NCBI GenBank assembly: GCA_005881895.1
Contig: VBCG01000001.1
Span: 1-50,227 of the forward strand
Length of the DNA: 50,227 nucleotides
Direction: 5' to 3'
Source of the DNA: Betaproteobacteria bacterium
GTDB taxonomy: Bacteria > Pseudomonadota > Gammaproteobacteria > Burkholderiales > Casimicrobiaceae
Positions 15,886-23,917 of the stretch are shown here, piece by piece. The notes under the pieces were generated by a model. That model was not told the origin of the DNA. It saw only the letters and a list, made by a program, of their open reading frames with translations, and ran no database searches. Position numbers and translations under genes: made by a program. Position 1 is the stretch's first letter, and every line of letters begins with the position of its first letter.

Positions 15886-17478
15886 ATGAAGGCGGTGTTT
15901 GTTCTGTTCGATTCGCTGTGCCGCAATGCGCTCGGCTGCTACGGCTCGCCGTGGGTGCGCACGCCCAACTTCGACCGATTTGCCCAACGCGGCGTCACCT
16001 TCGACCGGCACTTCGTCGGCAGTCTGCCCTGCATGCCTGCGCGTCGCGACTTGCACACCGGCCGGCTCAACTTCATGCACCGGAGCTGGGGGCCGCTCGA
16101 GCCGTTCGACAATTCGTTCCCCCAGTCGATGTGGCTTGCCGGCATCCACACGCACTTGATCAGCGATCATCTGCATTATTTCGAGGACGGCGGATCCACG
16201 TATCACAATCGCTTTCGCACATGGGATTTTGTCCGCGGTCAGGAATACGACGCGTGGAAGGCGATGGTGCAGCCGCCCGTCGCACGCTTGCGAGAAAAGT
16301 ACGCGGCCAAGCATTATGACTTCGACAGCAGTTGGCAGCACCCGAAGGACATCTACGACGGCAGCTGGAAACGCATCCAGCACGCGATCAACAGCGAGTT
16401 CATGGTCGAGGAAAAGGATCTGCCGCTCGCCCGCTGTTTCGCAGCGGGCTTCGAGTTTCTCGACGTGAATCGGACGGCCGCCCCCTGGTTCCTGATGCTC
16501 GAATGCTTCGATCCGCACGAGCCGTTCCAGGCGCCGGCGCGCTTCAAGGAACAGTACGCGACCGATTGGAACGCGGGCATTCTCGACTGGCCGATCTACG
16601 AGAAGACGACGGACAGCAGTCCCGAAGAGATCGCCGAGATTCGCGCGAACTACGCTGCGCTCGTGGCGGCTTGCGATCACTATTTCGGCCAACTGCTCGA
16701 CTATTTCGATCGGCACGATTTATGGCGCGACACCGCGCTGATCCTCTCCACCGACCACGGCTTCCTGCTCGCCGAACACGATTGGTGGGGCAAAAACCTG
16801 CAGCCGTACTACACGGAAATTTCGCACATTCCGCTGATCGTCCACCATCCGGATTTCGCTAGCCACGCCGGCGAACATCGCAATGCGCTCACGCAAACGA
16901 TGGACCTGATGCCGACGTTCCTGGATTTGTTCGGACTGCCGAAGCCGGCCGAAGTGCGCGCGCACTCCGTCGTGCCGCTGTTGGACGCGGACGCGCCTCA
17001 CCGCGACATCGGCATCTTCGGGATGTTCGGCGGTCCGATCGGCGCAACAGATGGCCGCTACACGTACTATCTCTATCCCGAAGATTTGTACGCCCCCGGC
17101 TTGCATGAATACACGCTGATGCCGATGCACCTGAGCTCGCTTTTCAGTGCGGCGGAGATGAAGACGGCGGTGATGGCGAAGCCCTTCGATTTCACCAAAG
17201 GCATGCCGCTGATGCGCGTCGATGCGTTGAAAGACGCACGCCGCATACCCATCCACGACGACAAGCGCTTCGACTCCGATTTAGGCACGACGCTGTACGA
17301 TCTCGTCACGGACCCGCGCCAAGCGAAGCCCTTTCGGGACGCCGTGCTGGAGCGCCGTTTCCATGCCGGAATTGCGCGCGAGCTACACGCCCACGATGCA
17401 CCCGCCGAAATTTACGGCCGTTATGCCATCCAGATCGAGAAGATGGAGACGGCGATAACGCATGAGGAGGCCCTTTGA
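15886..17478 (+). CDS. sulfatase (formylglycine-dependent family), cytoplasmic
   Basis: The 530-residue protein is a type I sulfatase by motif: the signature C49-M-P-A-R53 in GSLPCMPARRDLHTGR holds the cysteine to be converted to formylglycine; the N-terminal metal aspartate is in VLFDSLCRNALGCYG; D290-H291 in LILSTDHGFLLAEHDWWGKN complete the metal site. There is no signal peptide, so it should act in the cytoplasm on an imported ester. A GGAGGT at 15875-15880 supports the ATG. It overlaps the next gene, a sugar-binding protein, by four bases and leads a cluster containing an importer and iol genes. Phosphonate monoester hydrolases share this signature, so a phospho-diester or phosphonate substrate cannot be excluded. 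No formylglycine-generating enzyme or anSME gene is in the window. Confidence 0.88.
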   Translation: MKAVFVLFDSLCRNALGCYGSPWVRTPNFDRFAQRGVTFDRHFVGSLPCMPARRDLHTGRLNFMHRSWGPLEPFDNSFPQSMWLAGIHTHLISDHLHYFEDGGSTYHNRFRTWDFVRGQEYDAWKAMVQPPVARLREKYAAKHYDFDSSWQHPKDIYDGSWKRIQHAINSEFMVEEKDLPLARCFAAGFEFLDVNRTAAPWFLMLECFDPHEPFQAPARFKEQYATDWNAGILDWPIYEKTTDSSPEEIAEIRANYAALVAACDHYFGQLLDYFDRHDLWRDTALILSTDHGFLLAEHDWWGKNLQPYYTEISHIPLIVHHPDFASHAGEHRNALTQTMDLMPTFLDLFGLPKPAEVRAHSVVPLLDADAPHRDIGIFGMFGGPIGATDGRYTYYLYPEDLYAPGLHEYTLMPMHLSSLFSAAEMKTAVMAKPFDFTKGMPLMRVDALKDARRIPIHDDKRFDSDLGTTLYDLVTDPRQAKPFRDAVLERRFHAGIARELHAHDAPAEIYGRYAIQIEKMETAITHEEAL

Positions 17479-18827
17479 TTCAGCACGCGAGAGTTATCTG
17501 CACATCGTTCCTGGTCGCGGCGCTCGGTTTGTCCGCGGCGGCGATCGCACAGAAGCCGTTCGCCGATGTCGGGAAGCAGCCGCCGATCACGATCCTCATC
17601 GGCTCGACGCCGTGGTATCCGGCGTTCGAGAAAGTCGTCGGCATTTATGAGCAGCAGACCGGCAACAAGATCAAGCTCGATGTCGTGCCGTTCGGGGGAA
17701 TCCTCGAAAAGGCGCGCAACGCAGTGCGGAGCGGTCAAAGTCCCTACGACTTGATGACGCTCGATACGCAGTGGACGATCGAGTTCTACGACGGCGGATT
17801 CTTGTCGCCGTTGAAGGAGATCGATGCCGCTTTCGAGCTGCCGAAGGAAGTGTTGAGCTACGGTGACTCGGGTTATTGGAACGCGCAAAAGCGCTGGCGC
17901 ACGGCCGACGGCGGCAAATTGATGGCGTACACTGTCCTCGGTAACGTGCAGCTTCTCTATTACCGTGGCGATGTGCTGAAGCAGGCCGGCATCGCGCCGC
18001 CGAAGACGTGGGACGACGTTCTCGCGGCGTGCGCGAAGTTGAACGAGCCGCCGAAGATGTACGGATTCGTCGCGCGCGGCGAGAAGGGCAACGGGATACG
18101 CTACGACTGGCAAAGCGTCATGCTGGCCGAGCGCGCGTCGGTCGCGAAGGATCCCGCTGCCGGCGATTACACCGTCACGATCAACAGCCCGCAGGCGAAG
18201 GCGGCGCTCGATCTGTACATCGATTTGCTGAAGCGTTGCGGACCGCCGAACTACGGGTCGCTCGGACAGGGCGACGTGATTCAGCTGCTGGCAACCGGCA
18301 AAGCGGCGATGGGCGACGTCGTCACCGCAGCGTTTGCGAGCTTCGAGGATCCAAACAAGTCGGCCGTGGTCGGCAAGCTCGACACCGTGGCGCTGCCGCG
18401 CGGACGTAGCGGCGCGAATGGCGCCGTAATCGGCAACTGGAACGCTGGCATCCCAAAGAACGCTTCCGACCCGCAAAAGAAAGCGGCGCTCTCGTTTTTG
18501 CGCTGGTTCGTCACCTACGACGCGCAGCACGCGTTCGCGGAGAACGGCGGCATTCCAAACCGCAGCGATGTGTTCACGTCGGATCTCGCGAAACAGCCGC
18601 GCTTCCGCTGGATGCCGGCGTATCTCGAAACGCAGAAGTTTGCGCAGCAGGAGTTGGGTTACGCCGAGGGTGCGCAGGTTGAGCAGGTGCTGGGTTTGCG
18701 GCTCAATCAGGCGTTGATCGGTGAGATGAGCTCGGCGAAAGCGCTCAATACCGCGGCGCGCGAAATCGAAGACATTTTCCGCAAGAGCGGCCGCAAGACC
18801 GGTACATTGCCGCCGTTGCCGGAATAA
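17475..18827 (+). CDS. sugar-type ABC transporter, periplasmic binding protein
   Basis: The 450-residue protein starts at TTG 17475 behind AGGAGG (17465-17470), which lies inside the end of the sulfatase gene. A signal peptide (ICTSFLVAALGLSAAAIA) precedes the mature part. The sequence fits family-1 carbohydrate-binding proteins: KIKLDVVPFGGILEKARNAV, then VLGNVQLLYYRGDVLKQAGI, then NWNAGIPKNASDPQKKAALS. It would deliver the substrate to the permease pair and ATPase encoded next. Downstream lies a repeat (copy C) and then the first permease. Confidence 0.9.
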   Translation: MIQHARVICTSFLVAALGLSAAAIAQKPFADVGKQPPITILIGSTPWYPAFEKVVGIYEQQTGNKIKLDVVPFGGILEKARNAVRSGQSPYDLMTLDTQWTIEFYDGGFLSPLKEIDAAFELPKEVLSYGDSGYWNAQKRWRTADGGKLMAYTVLGNVQLLYYRGDVLKQAGIAPPKTWDDVLAACAKLNEPPKMYGFVARGEKGNGIRYDWQSVMLAERASVAKDPAAGDYTVTINSPQAKAALDLYIDLLKRCGPPNYGSLGQGDVIQLLATGKAAMGDVVTAAFASFEDPNKSAVVGKLDTVALPRGRSGANGAVIGNWNAGIPKNASDPQKKAALSFLRWFVTYDAQHAFAENGGIPNRSDVFTSDLAKQPRFRWMPAYLETQKFAQQELGYAEGAQVEQVLGLRLNQALIGEMSSAKALNTAAREIEDIFRKSGRKTGTLPPLPE

Positions 18828-18828
18828 A

Positions 18829-18966
18829 TAGGGTCAGACTCCGAGTAAAGAGGTCAGACTCCACTTTCACTCGGACCCGGCGAAAAAGCGAAAATGCTGA
18901 TGAAATTGGAGTCTGACCCTATTTCCGCACGGTTCCACTGTGCGTGAGAATTCGAGTCTGACCCTA
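18829..18966. repeat. palindromic repeat, copy C, rearranged, with an extra arm
   Basis: A left arm TAGGGTCAGACTCC starts at 18829, a second partial left arm GGTCAGACTCC lies at 18852, a right arm GGAGTCTGACCCTA ends at 18921, and another right arm GAGTCTGACCCTA spans 18954-18966. The last arm lies inside the first codons of the permease. The complex looks like one intact element plus a partly duplicated or nested second one. It separates the binding-protein gene from the permeases and could attenuate transcription between them. Confidence 0.75.
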
Positions 18967-19833
18967 GTTCTCAATCGCACGTTTCGCCATTGGAGCCTCC
19001 TGCCGGCGGTTGCGTTGTTCGTCGCTCTGACGATTTATCCCGTCGCGAATCTGTTTCGGATGAGCGTCTCGACGATCGAGTTCGCTCAAGCTGGCGAGGC
19101 GTGGACGTTCACGCCGCTGCGCAATCTCGCGCTTTTGCGTGCGGACGAAGTCGTGCCTGCCGCGGTCCGCAACACACTCATCTTCGTCGTTGCGGCGGTC
19201 GCGATCGAGATGGTTCTCGGACTCGCGCTTGCCATCATCGTTGCCGGCGCCGCGCGCGGCAAAGGCCTGATCCGCACGGTGATGATCTTGCCGATCCTCG
19301 TTCCGCCGGTCGCGATCGGCAGCATTTGGAAGCTTCTCTACAACTACGACTTCGGCATCTTCAACCAGACATTGGCGGCGCTGCATTTGCCGCCTGTGAA
19401 TTGGCTCGGATCCACGTCGCTCGCGTTGTGGTCCGTGGTGATCGTCGACGTGTGGCACTGGGTGCCGTTCGTGTTTCTGATTCTGTTTGCGGCGGTCGAG
19501 GCATTGCCCGTCGATGTGCTCGAAGCGGCACGCGTCGACGGTGCCACGCGCTGGCAACTGTTGCGTCGCGTGATGTTGCCCCTGTTGCGCCCGGCGATCG
19601 TCGTGGCGCTTCTGTTCCGGACGATTCTCGCGTTCAAGGTGTTCGACGAAGTGTTTTTGTTGACCTCCGGCGGACCCGGCACGTCGACCGAGCTCGTGAC
19701 GCTGCATCTCTACAAAGTATTCTTCGACCAGAACCAGCTGGGCTATGGTTCGCTTCTCTCGCTCGCGCTGATCGCGGCGATAGTTGCATTTTTGCTGGTG
19801 GGCCGGCAAGCGGTGCGGCTCGCGCGCCCGTGA
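18940..19833 (+). CDS. sugar-type ABC transporter permease 1 (MalF-like)
   Basis: The 297-residue protein has six hydrophobic segments and the cytoplasmic EAA loop (EAARVDGATRWQLLRRVMLP) that docks on the ATPase. The start used is GTG 18940. Residues SSLTL at positions 5-9 are encoded by an arm of repeat copy C, so the N-terminus may be a repeat-derived extension; no better start is visible before the first helix (LLPAVALFVALTIYPVANLF). It overlaps permease 2 by three bases. Part of the importer with the binding protein upstream and the ATPase downstream. Confidence 0.88.
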   Translation: MRENSSLTLVLNRTFRHWSLLPAVALFVALTIYPVANLFRMSVSTIEFAQAGEAWTFTPLRNLALLRADEVVPAAVRNTLIFVVAAVAIEMVLGLALAIIVAGAARGKGLIRTVMILPILVPPVAIGSIWKLLYNYDFGIFNQTLAALHLPPVNWLGSTSLALWSVVIVDVWHWVPFVFLILFAAVEALPVDVLEAARVDGATRWQLLRRVMLPLLRPAIVVALLFRTILAFKVFDEVFLLTSGGPGTSTELVTLHLYKVFFDQNQLGYGSLLSLALIAAIVAFLLVGRQAVRLARP

Positions 19834-20711
19834 TGAATACGTCGGCCACCGCACTTTCGCTCCCGCGTTCCGCGACGACGACGCCGGCTACCGCGGTCGG
19901 TGGCGGGTGGATTGGCACGACGCTGCTTGCGCTCGCAGTCGCGGCGGTGCTCGGACCGTTCGCATGGATCCTGACCGCGTCGTTCAAATACCAGATCGCG
20001 ATCTACTCGGGCGAATGGCCATTCACGCCGACCCTGTCGAATTACGCCGAAGTTCTGTTCGGCCGGCGCTCCGATTTCGTCGGCAATGTCGTCAACAGCC
20101 TGATCGTCGCGTCGGCCAGCACCGCGCTCGTGCTGGTTGTGGGAACGCTCGCCGCGTATTCGCTGCAGCGTTTTCGTTGGCCGGTGTGGGTCAGCGCGGG
20201 ATTTCTCGGGTGGACCCTTGTCTTCCATATGATTCCGGTGATGACGCTGATCGGTCCATGGTACGTGGCGTTTCGCGAGCTCGGACTCTACGACACACGC
20301 ATTGCGTTGATCCTGACGCATGTCACGATCAATTTGCCGATGACTGTATGGCTGATGCGCGCGTTCTTTCGCGAGTTACCGCCCGAGATCGAGGAAGCGG
20401 CGCTGGTCGACGGCTGCCGCCCGCTCGAAGCGTTTCGCCGGGTGACGCTGCCGCTCGTCATCCCTGGCCTGATTGCGTCAGGCATCCTGGCGTTCATTTT
20501 CAGCTGGAACGAATTTCCCGTGGCGTTGAGCCTGACGTCGCGCGATCTCGCGACGGTGCCAGTCGCGATTGCCCGGTTCGCGCAACAATACGAGATCCAG
20601 CACAGCCAGATGGCGGCGGCATCGATTGTCTCGACGATCCCCGCGGTGATCCTGATGGCGCTCGGCCAACGCTTTATCGTCCGCGGCCTGACGCTCGGCG
20701 CGGTGAAATAG
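19833..20711 (+). CDS. sugar-type ABC transporter permease 2 (MalG-like)
   Basis: The 292-residue protein begins MNTSATALSLPRSATT at the ATG overlapping the stop of permease 1. It has six hydrophobic segments and an EAA-type loop (EEAALVDGCRPLEAFRRVTL, then PLVIPG), and a typical C-terminus with SWNEFPVALSL. It forms the heterodimeric membrane channel with permease 1. Confidence 0.92.
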   Translation: MNTSATALSLPRSATTTPATAVGGGWIGTTLLALAVAAVLGPFAWILTASFKYQIAIYSGEWPFTPTLSNYAEVLFGRRSDFVGNVVNSLIVASASTALVLVVGTLAAYSLQRFRWPVWVSAGFLGWTLVFHMIPVMTLIGPWYVAFRELGLYDTRIALILTHVTINLPMTVWLMRAFFRELPPEIEEAALVDGCRPLEAFRRVTLPLVIPGLIASGILAFIFSWNEFPVALSLTSRDLATVPVAIARFAQQYEIQHSQMAAASIVSTIPAVILMALGQRFIVRGLTLGAVK

Positions 20712-20722
20712 GAAGCCACACG

Positions 20723-21799
20723 ATGGCGGCCGTCAACATTCGCAACGTCGGCAAGCAATTCGATTCGGTCGTCGTGATGCGCAACATCGATCTCGACGTA
20801 GCCGACGGCGAATTCATCGTGCTGGTCGGTGCATCGGGCTGCGGGAAATCGACGTTGTTGCGGATGATCGCCGGCCTCGAGCCCATCACATCGGGTGAGA
20901 TTGCGATCGGGGGACGGCGCGTCAACGAGCTCGAGCCCCGGGAGCGCGATGTCGCGATGGTGTTTCAAACCTACGCTCTCTATCCGCACCTCGACGTGCG
21001 GGAGAACATGAGCTTCTCGTTACGCCTGCGCAAGCGAGCGCCGGCCGAGATCGACCGGCTGGTCGAAGCGACCGCGACGACGCTCGACTTGCAGCCATTG
21101 CTCGCTCGACTTCCGCGCGCGCTGTCCGGCGGCCAGCGCCAACGCGTCGCGATGGGCCGGGCAATCGTTCGGCATCCGCAGCTGTTTCTGTTCGACGAGC
21201 CGCTGTCCAATCTCGACGCGAAGCTGCGGGTCGCGATGCGCACCGAGATTCGCGCGCTGCATCAGCGATTACATGCAACATCGATCTACGTGACGCACGA
21301 TCAAGTCGAGGCGATGACGATGGCGGACCGCATGGTAGTGATGAACGCTGGGCGCATTGAGCAGATCGGCCGGCCGCTCGACGTGTACGACCATCCCGCG
21401 ACGCTGTATGTCGCGCAATTCATCGGGTCGCCGGCGATCAACGTGTGGACCGGCGTTGTGGAAGCATCGTCGGAAGGCGCATCGTTGCGGACCGACCATG
21501 GCCTGCGACTGGCGTTGCCGGCTTCGGATGTCACGGCCGGCACGCGGCTTGCTGCTGCGTTTCGACCCGAGCACGTCGTCCTCGACGGCGTCGGGCCACT
21601 CGAGGCGCGGGTCAGCGTCGTCGAGCCGCTTGGACCGGAAACGTATGTGTACCTCGACGTGGGCGGAACTCGCGTGTGCGCCCGCGTTGACCGCACGCAG
21701 ACCCTCGCGCCCGGGGACCCTGTACGCTGCGACGTGGCGGCGAGCGCCATCCATGTGTTCGATGCATCCAATGGAGCGCGGCTGTCCACGACTTCGTGA
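20723..21799 (+). CDS. sugar-type ABC transporter ATPase (MalK/UgpC-like)
   Basis: The 358-residue protein has Walker A GASGCGKST at ~residues 37-45, the Q-loop in FQTYALYPH, the signature LSGGQRQRVAMGRAIV, Walker B LFLFDEP and the switch histidine in YVTHDQVEAMT. A C-terminal OB/TOBE-type regulatory domain (residues ~240-350) places it in the carbohydrate CUT1 group, often called UgpC or MsmX. It powers import by the preceding permeases. It is followed, 11 bp later, by the first inositol catabolic gene. Confidence 0.93.
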   Translation: MAAVNIRNVGKQFDSVVVMRNIDLDVADGEFIVLVGASGCGKSTLLRMIAGLEPITSGEIAIGGRRVNELEPRERDVAMVFQTYALYPHLDVRENMSFSLRLRKRAPAEIDRLVEATATTLDLQPLLARLPRALSGGQRQRVAMGRAIVRHPQLFLFDEPLSNLDAKLRVAMRTEIRALHQRLHATSIYVTHDQVEAMTMADRMVVMNAGRIEQIGRPLDVYDHPATLYVAQFIGSPAINVWTGVVEASSEGASLRTDHGLRLALPASDVTAGTRLAAAFRPEHVVLDGVGPLEARVSVVEPLGPETYVYLDVGGTRVCARVDRTQTLAPGDPVRCDVAASAIHVFDASNGARLSTTS

Positions 21800-21810
21800 T
21801 CTAATAATTC

Positions 21811-23748
21811 ATGCGCAATCAAGTCCGTTTCGCCCCCGGTCGCTCGCTCGACGTCGTCTGCCTCGGACGCTTCGGCGTCGACTTCTACGCGCAGCAGATC
21901 GGCGCGCGATTGGAGGACGTGACGAGCTTCGCGAAATATCTCGGCGGCTCCTCGGCGAATACCGCGTTTGGTTGCGCGCGGCTCGGGCTCAAGGCCGGGT
22001 TGATCTCGCGCGTCGGCGACGACGCGATGGGCCGCTTCCTCGTCGAGACGATCGCCCGCGAAGGCTGCGACGTCAGCCATGTCGGTATCGACCCCGCACG
22101 ATTGACGGCGGCTGTCGTGCTGGGCATCAAGGACAAGGACACGTTTCCGCTCATCTTCCTGCGCGAGAACTGCGCGGACATGGCGATCGGCGAAACCGAA
22201 ATCGACGAAACGTACATCGCCCAAAGCCGCGCGCTGCTTATCACCGGCACGCATTTCTCGACCGAATACATCGATCGGATCGGCAATCTCGCGCTCGACC
22301 GCGCGCGCAAGAACGACGTAAGGACAATCCTCGACATCGATTATCGGCCCGTGCTGTGGGGGCTCACCAAGCGCGGGGATGGCGAAACGCGTTACATTGA
22401 ATCGGACACCGTAACGGCGCATCTGCAGCGCCTGCTGCCGAAGTTCGATCTCGTCATCGGCACGATCGAGGAATTCAACATCGCGGGCGGCAGCACCGAC
22501 ATCATGCAATCGCTTTCCGCGGTGCGACGCCATACCAAGGGAGTGCTGGTCGTCAAGCGCGGTCCGATGGGTTGCGCGGTTATCGACGGCGAAATTCCGC
22601 GCTCGCTCGACGACGCGTTCAACGGCAGCGGTGTTGAAGTCGAAGTATTGAACGTGCTGGGCGCCGGCGATGCGTTCTCCGCCGGATTCTTGTCCGGCTG
22701 GGTGCGTGGCGAGGACTACGACGCGTGTGCGCGATACGCCAACGCCTGTGGCGCACTCGTCGTGTCGCGTCACGGCTGCGCGCCGGCAATGCCGACGCGG
22801 ATCGAGCTCGATTATTTTCTCGCCAACGCGCAGGCGATTCCGCGTCCCGACCAGGATGCGACGCTGACGCGACTGCATCGTGTCACCGCTCCGCGGACGC
22901 CGCGTAAGGAGCTGTTCGTCTTCGCGTTCGATCACCGCAACCAATTTTTCGATTTGGCGCAACAAGCGGGTGTTGACGAAGCGCGCATTTCACGGCTTAA
23001 GCAGTTGTTCGTCGAGGCCGTTGCCGAAACGGAGACGGCGCGTGGTCTCTCGGGGCGCGTCGGGATACTCTGCGACGACCGTTACGGTCAGGATGCGCTC
23101 AATGCCGCGACGGGTCGTGGATGGTGGATCGGACGGCCGGTGGAGTTGCCAGGCTCGAATCCCGTGGTGTTCGACCGCGGACGATCGATCGGCACGACGC
23201 TGCTTCCATGGCCGCAGGAGCACGTCGTCAAATGTCTGGTGCAATTCCATCCGGACGACGCGATCGATAATCGCCTTGAACAGGAGGCACAGATCAAGGC
23301 GCTGTACGATTCGCTGCAGGCGAGCGGCCATGAGCTCCTGCTCGAGATCATTCCGCCGAAGTCGTTGCCGCGCCAGCCCGATACCGTCCATCGTGCGCTG
23401 AAACGGCTCTACAACCTGGACATCTATCCCGAGTGGTGGAAGCTCGAGCCGATGGACGCCGCGCAATGGCGTGCGATCGACGCGTTGATTGGCGAACGCG
23501 ACCCTTATTGCCGTGGTGTCGTGCTGCTCGGATTGAACGCGAGCGCAGACGTGCTCGCGGCGGGATTCGGCAACGCCCGCTCGAGCACGACGTGCTGCGG
23601 CTTCGCTGTCGGTCGTACGATTTTCCACGAGCCCACGCGGCAATGGCTTGCGGGCGCGATCGACGATGCGACGCTCAAGCAAGCAATTCGCCGCAACTTC
23701 GAGGGACTGATCGACGCGTGGCAAAACGCGCGCCGCACTGACCGATGA
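21811..23748 (+). CDS. iolC: 5-dehydro-2-deoxygluconokinase fused to a DUF2090 domain
   Basis: The 645-residue protein has an N-terminal PfkB sugar kinase (~1-325) with KYLGGSSANTAFGCARLGLK near the start and the catalytic NVLGAGDAFSAGFLSG motif at about residues 281-296. Residues ~340-640 are a DUF2090 domain (ELFVFAFDHRNQFFDL onward), a TIM-barrel relative of aldolases. The IolC-DUF2090 fusion is well known in proteobacterial inositol loci. The kinase phosphorylates 5-dehydro-2-deoxygluconate, and the DUF2090 part is thought to cleave the product to malonic semialdehyde and dihydroxyacetone phosphate; the latter role is inferred. The stop TGA is the first three bases of the 86-bp repeat. 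Confidence 0.92.
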   Translation: MRNQVRFAPGRSLDVVCLGRFGVDFYAQQIGARLEDVTSFAKYLGGSSANTAFGCARLGLKAGLISRVGDDAMGRFLVETIAREGCDVSHVGIDPARLTAAVVLGIKDKDTFPLIFLRENCADMAIGETEIDETYIAQSRALLITGTHFSTEYIDRIGNLALDRARKNDVRTILDIDYRPVLWGLTKRGDGETRYIESDTVTAHLQRLLPKFDLVIGTIEEFNIAGGSTDIMQSLSAVRRHTKGVLVVKRGPMGCAVIDGEIPRSLDDAFNGSGVEVEVLNVLGAGDAFSAGFLSGWVRGEDYDACARYANACGALVVSRHGCAPAMPTRIELDYFLANAQAIPRPDQDATLTRLHRVTAPRTPRKELFVFAFDHRNQFFDLAQQAGVDEARISRLKQLFVEAVAETETARGLSGRVGILCDDRYGQDALNAATGRGWWIGRPVELPGSNPVVFDRGRSIGTTLLPWPQEHVVKCLVQFHPDDAIDNRLEQEAQIKALYDSLQASGHELLLEIIPPKSLPRQPDTVHRALKRLYNLDIYPEWWKLEPMDAAQWRAIDALIGERDPYCRGVVLLGLNASADVLAAGFGNARSSTTCCGFAVGRTIFHEPTRQWLAGAIDDATLKQAIRRNFEGLIDAWQNARRTDR

Positions 23749-23917
23749 GCACCGCAGGGCCGTCCCAAGGTGCGAATTACTCCCCCTCAGGGGGCAGCGC
23801 AGCGGCGACAGCCGCAAGCGTGGGGGTCCTGTGAGCACCGCAGGGCCGTCCCAAGGTGCGAATTACTCCCCCTCGGGGGGCAGCGCAGCGGCGACAGCCG
23901 CAAGCGTGGGGGTCCTG
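23746..23917. repeat. 86-bp tandem repeat, two copies, between iolC and iolD
   Basis: Two head-to-tail units (23746-23831 and 23832-23917) differ at one base (CCTCAGGGGG against CCTCGGGGGG). Each begins TGAGCACCGCAGGGCCGTCC and ends CCGCAAGCGTGGGGGTCCTG. The first unit starts on the iolC stop and the second ends on the first base of the iolD GTG. Inside, CCCCCTCAGGGGG and GCGGCGACAGCCGC can form small hairpins. A related single copy lies at 28399. Elements with CCGCAAGCGTGGGGG are common between genes of Burkholderiales, from general knowledge. Confidence 0.9.

Noticed and set aside
21301-22965. Long reverse reading frame (554 codons)
   Set aside because: It lies over the ATPase end and iolC, both with unambiguous motifs on the forward strand.
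23770-23916. N-terminal extension of iolD through the tandem repeat
   Set aside because: The 49 extra residues are translated repeat (QRRQPQAWGS then QRSGDSRKRGG) and relatives start near MSKTIRLTTAQAL; the GTG at 23917 is the better start.
23746-23917. CRISPR-like repeats
   Set aside because: There are only two direct units with no variable spacers between them; they are plain tandem copies.
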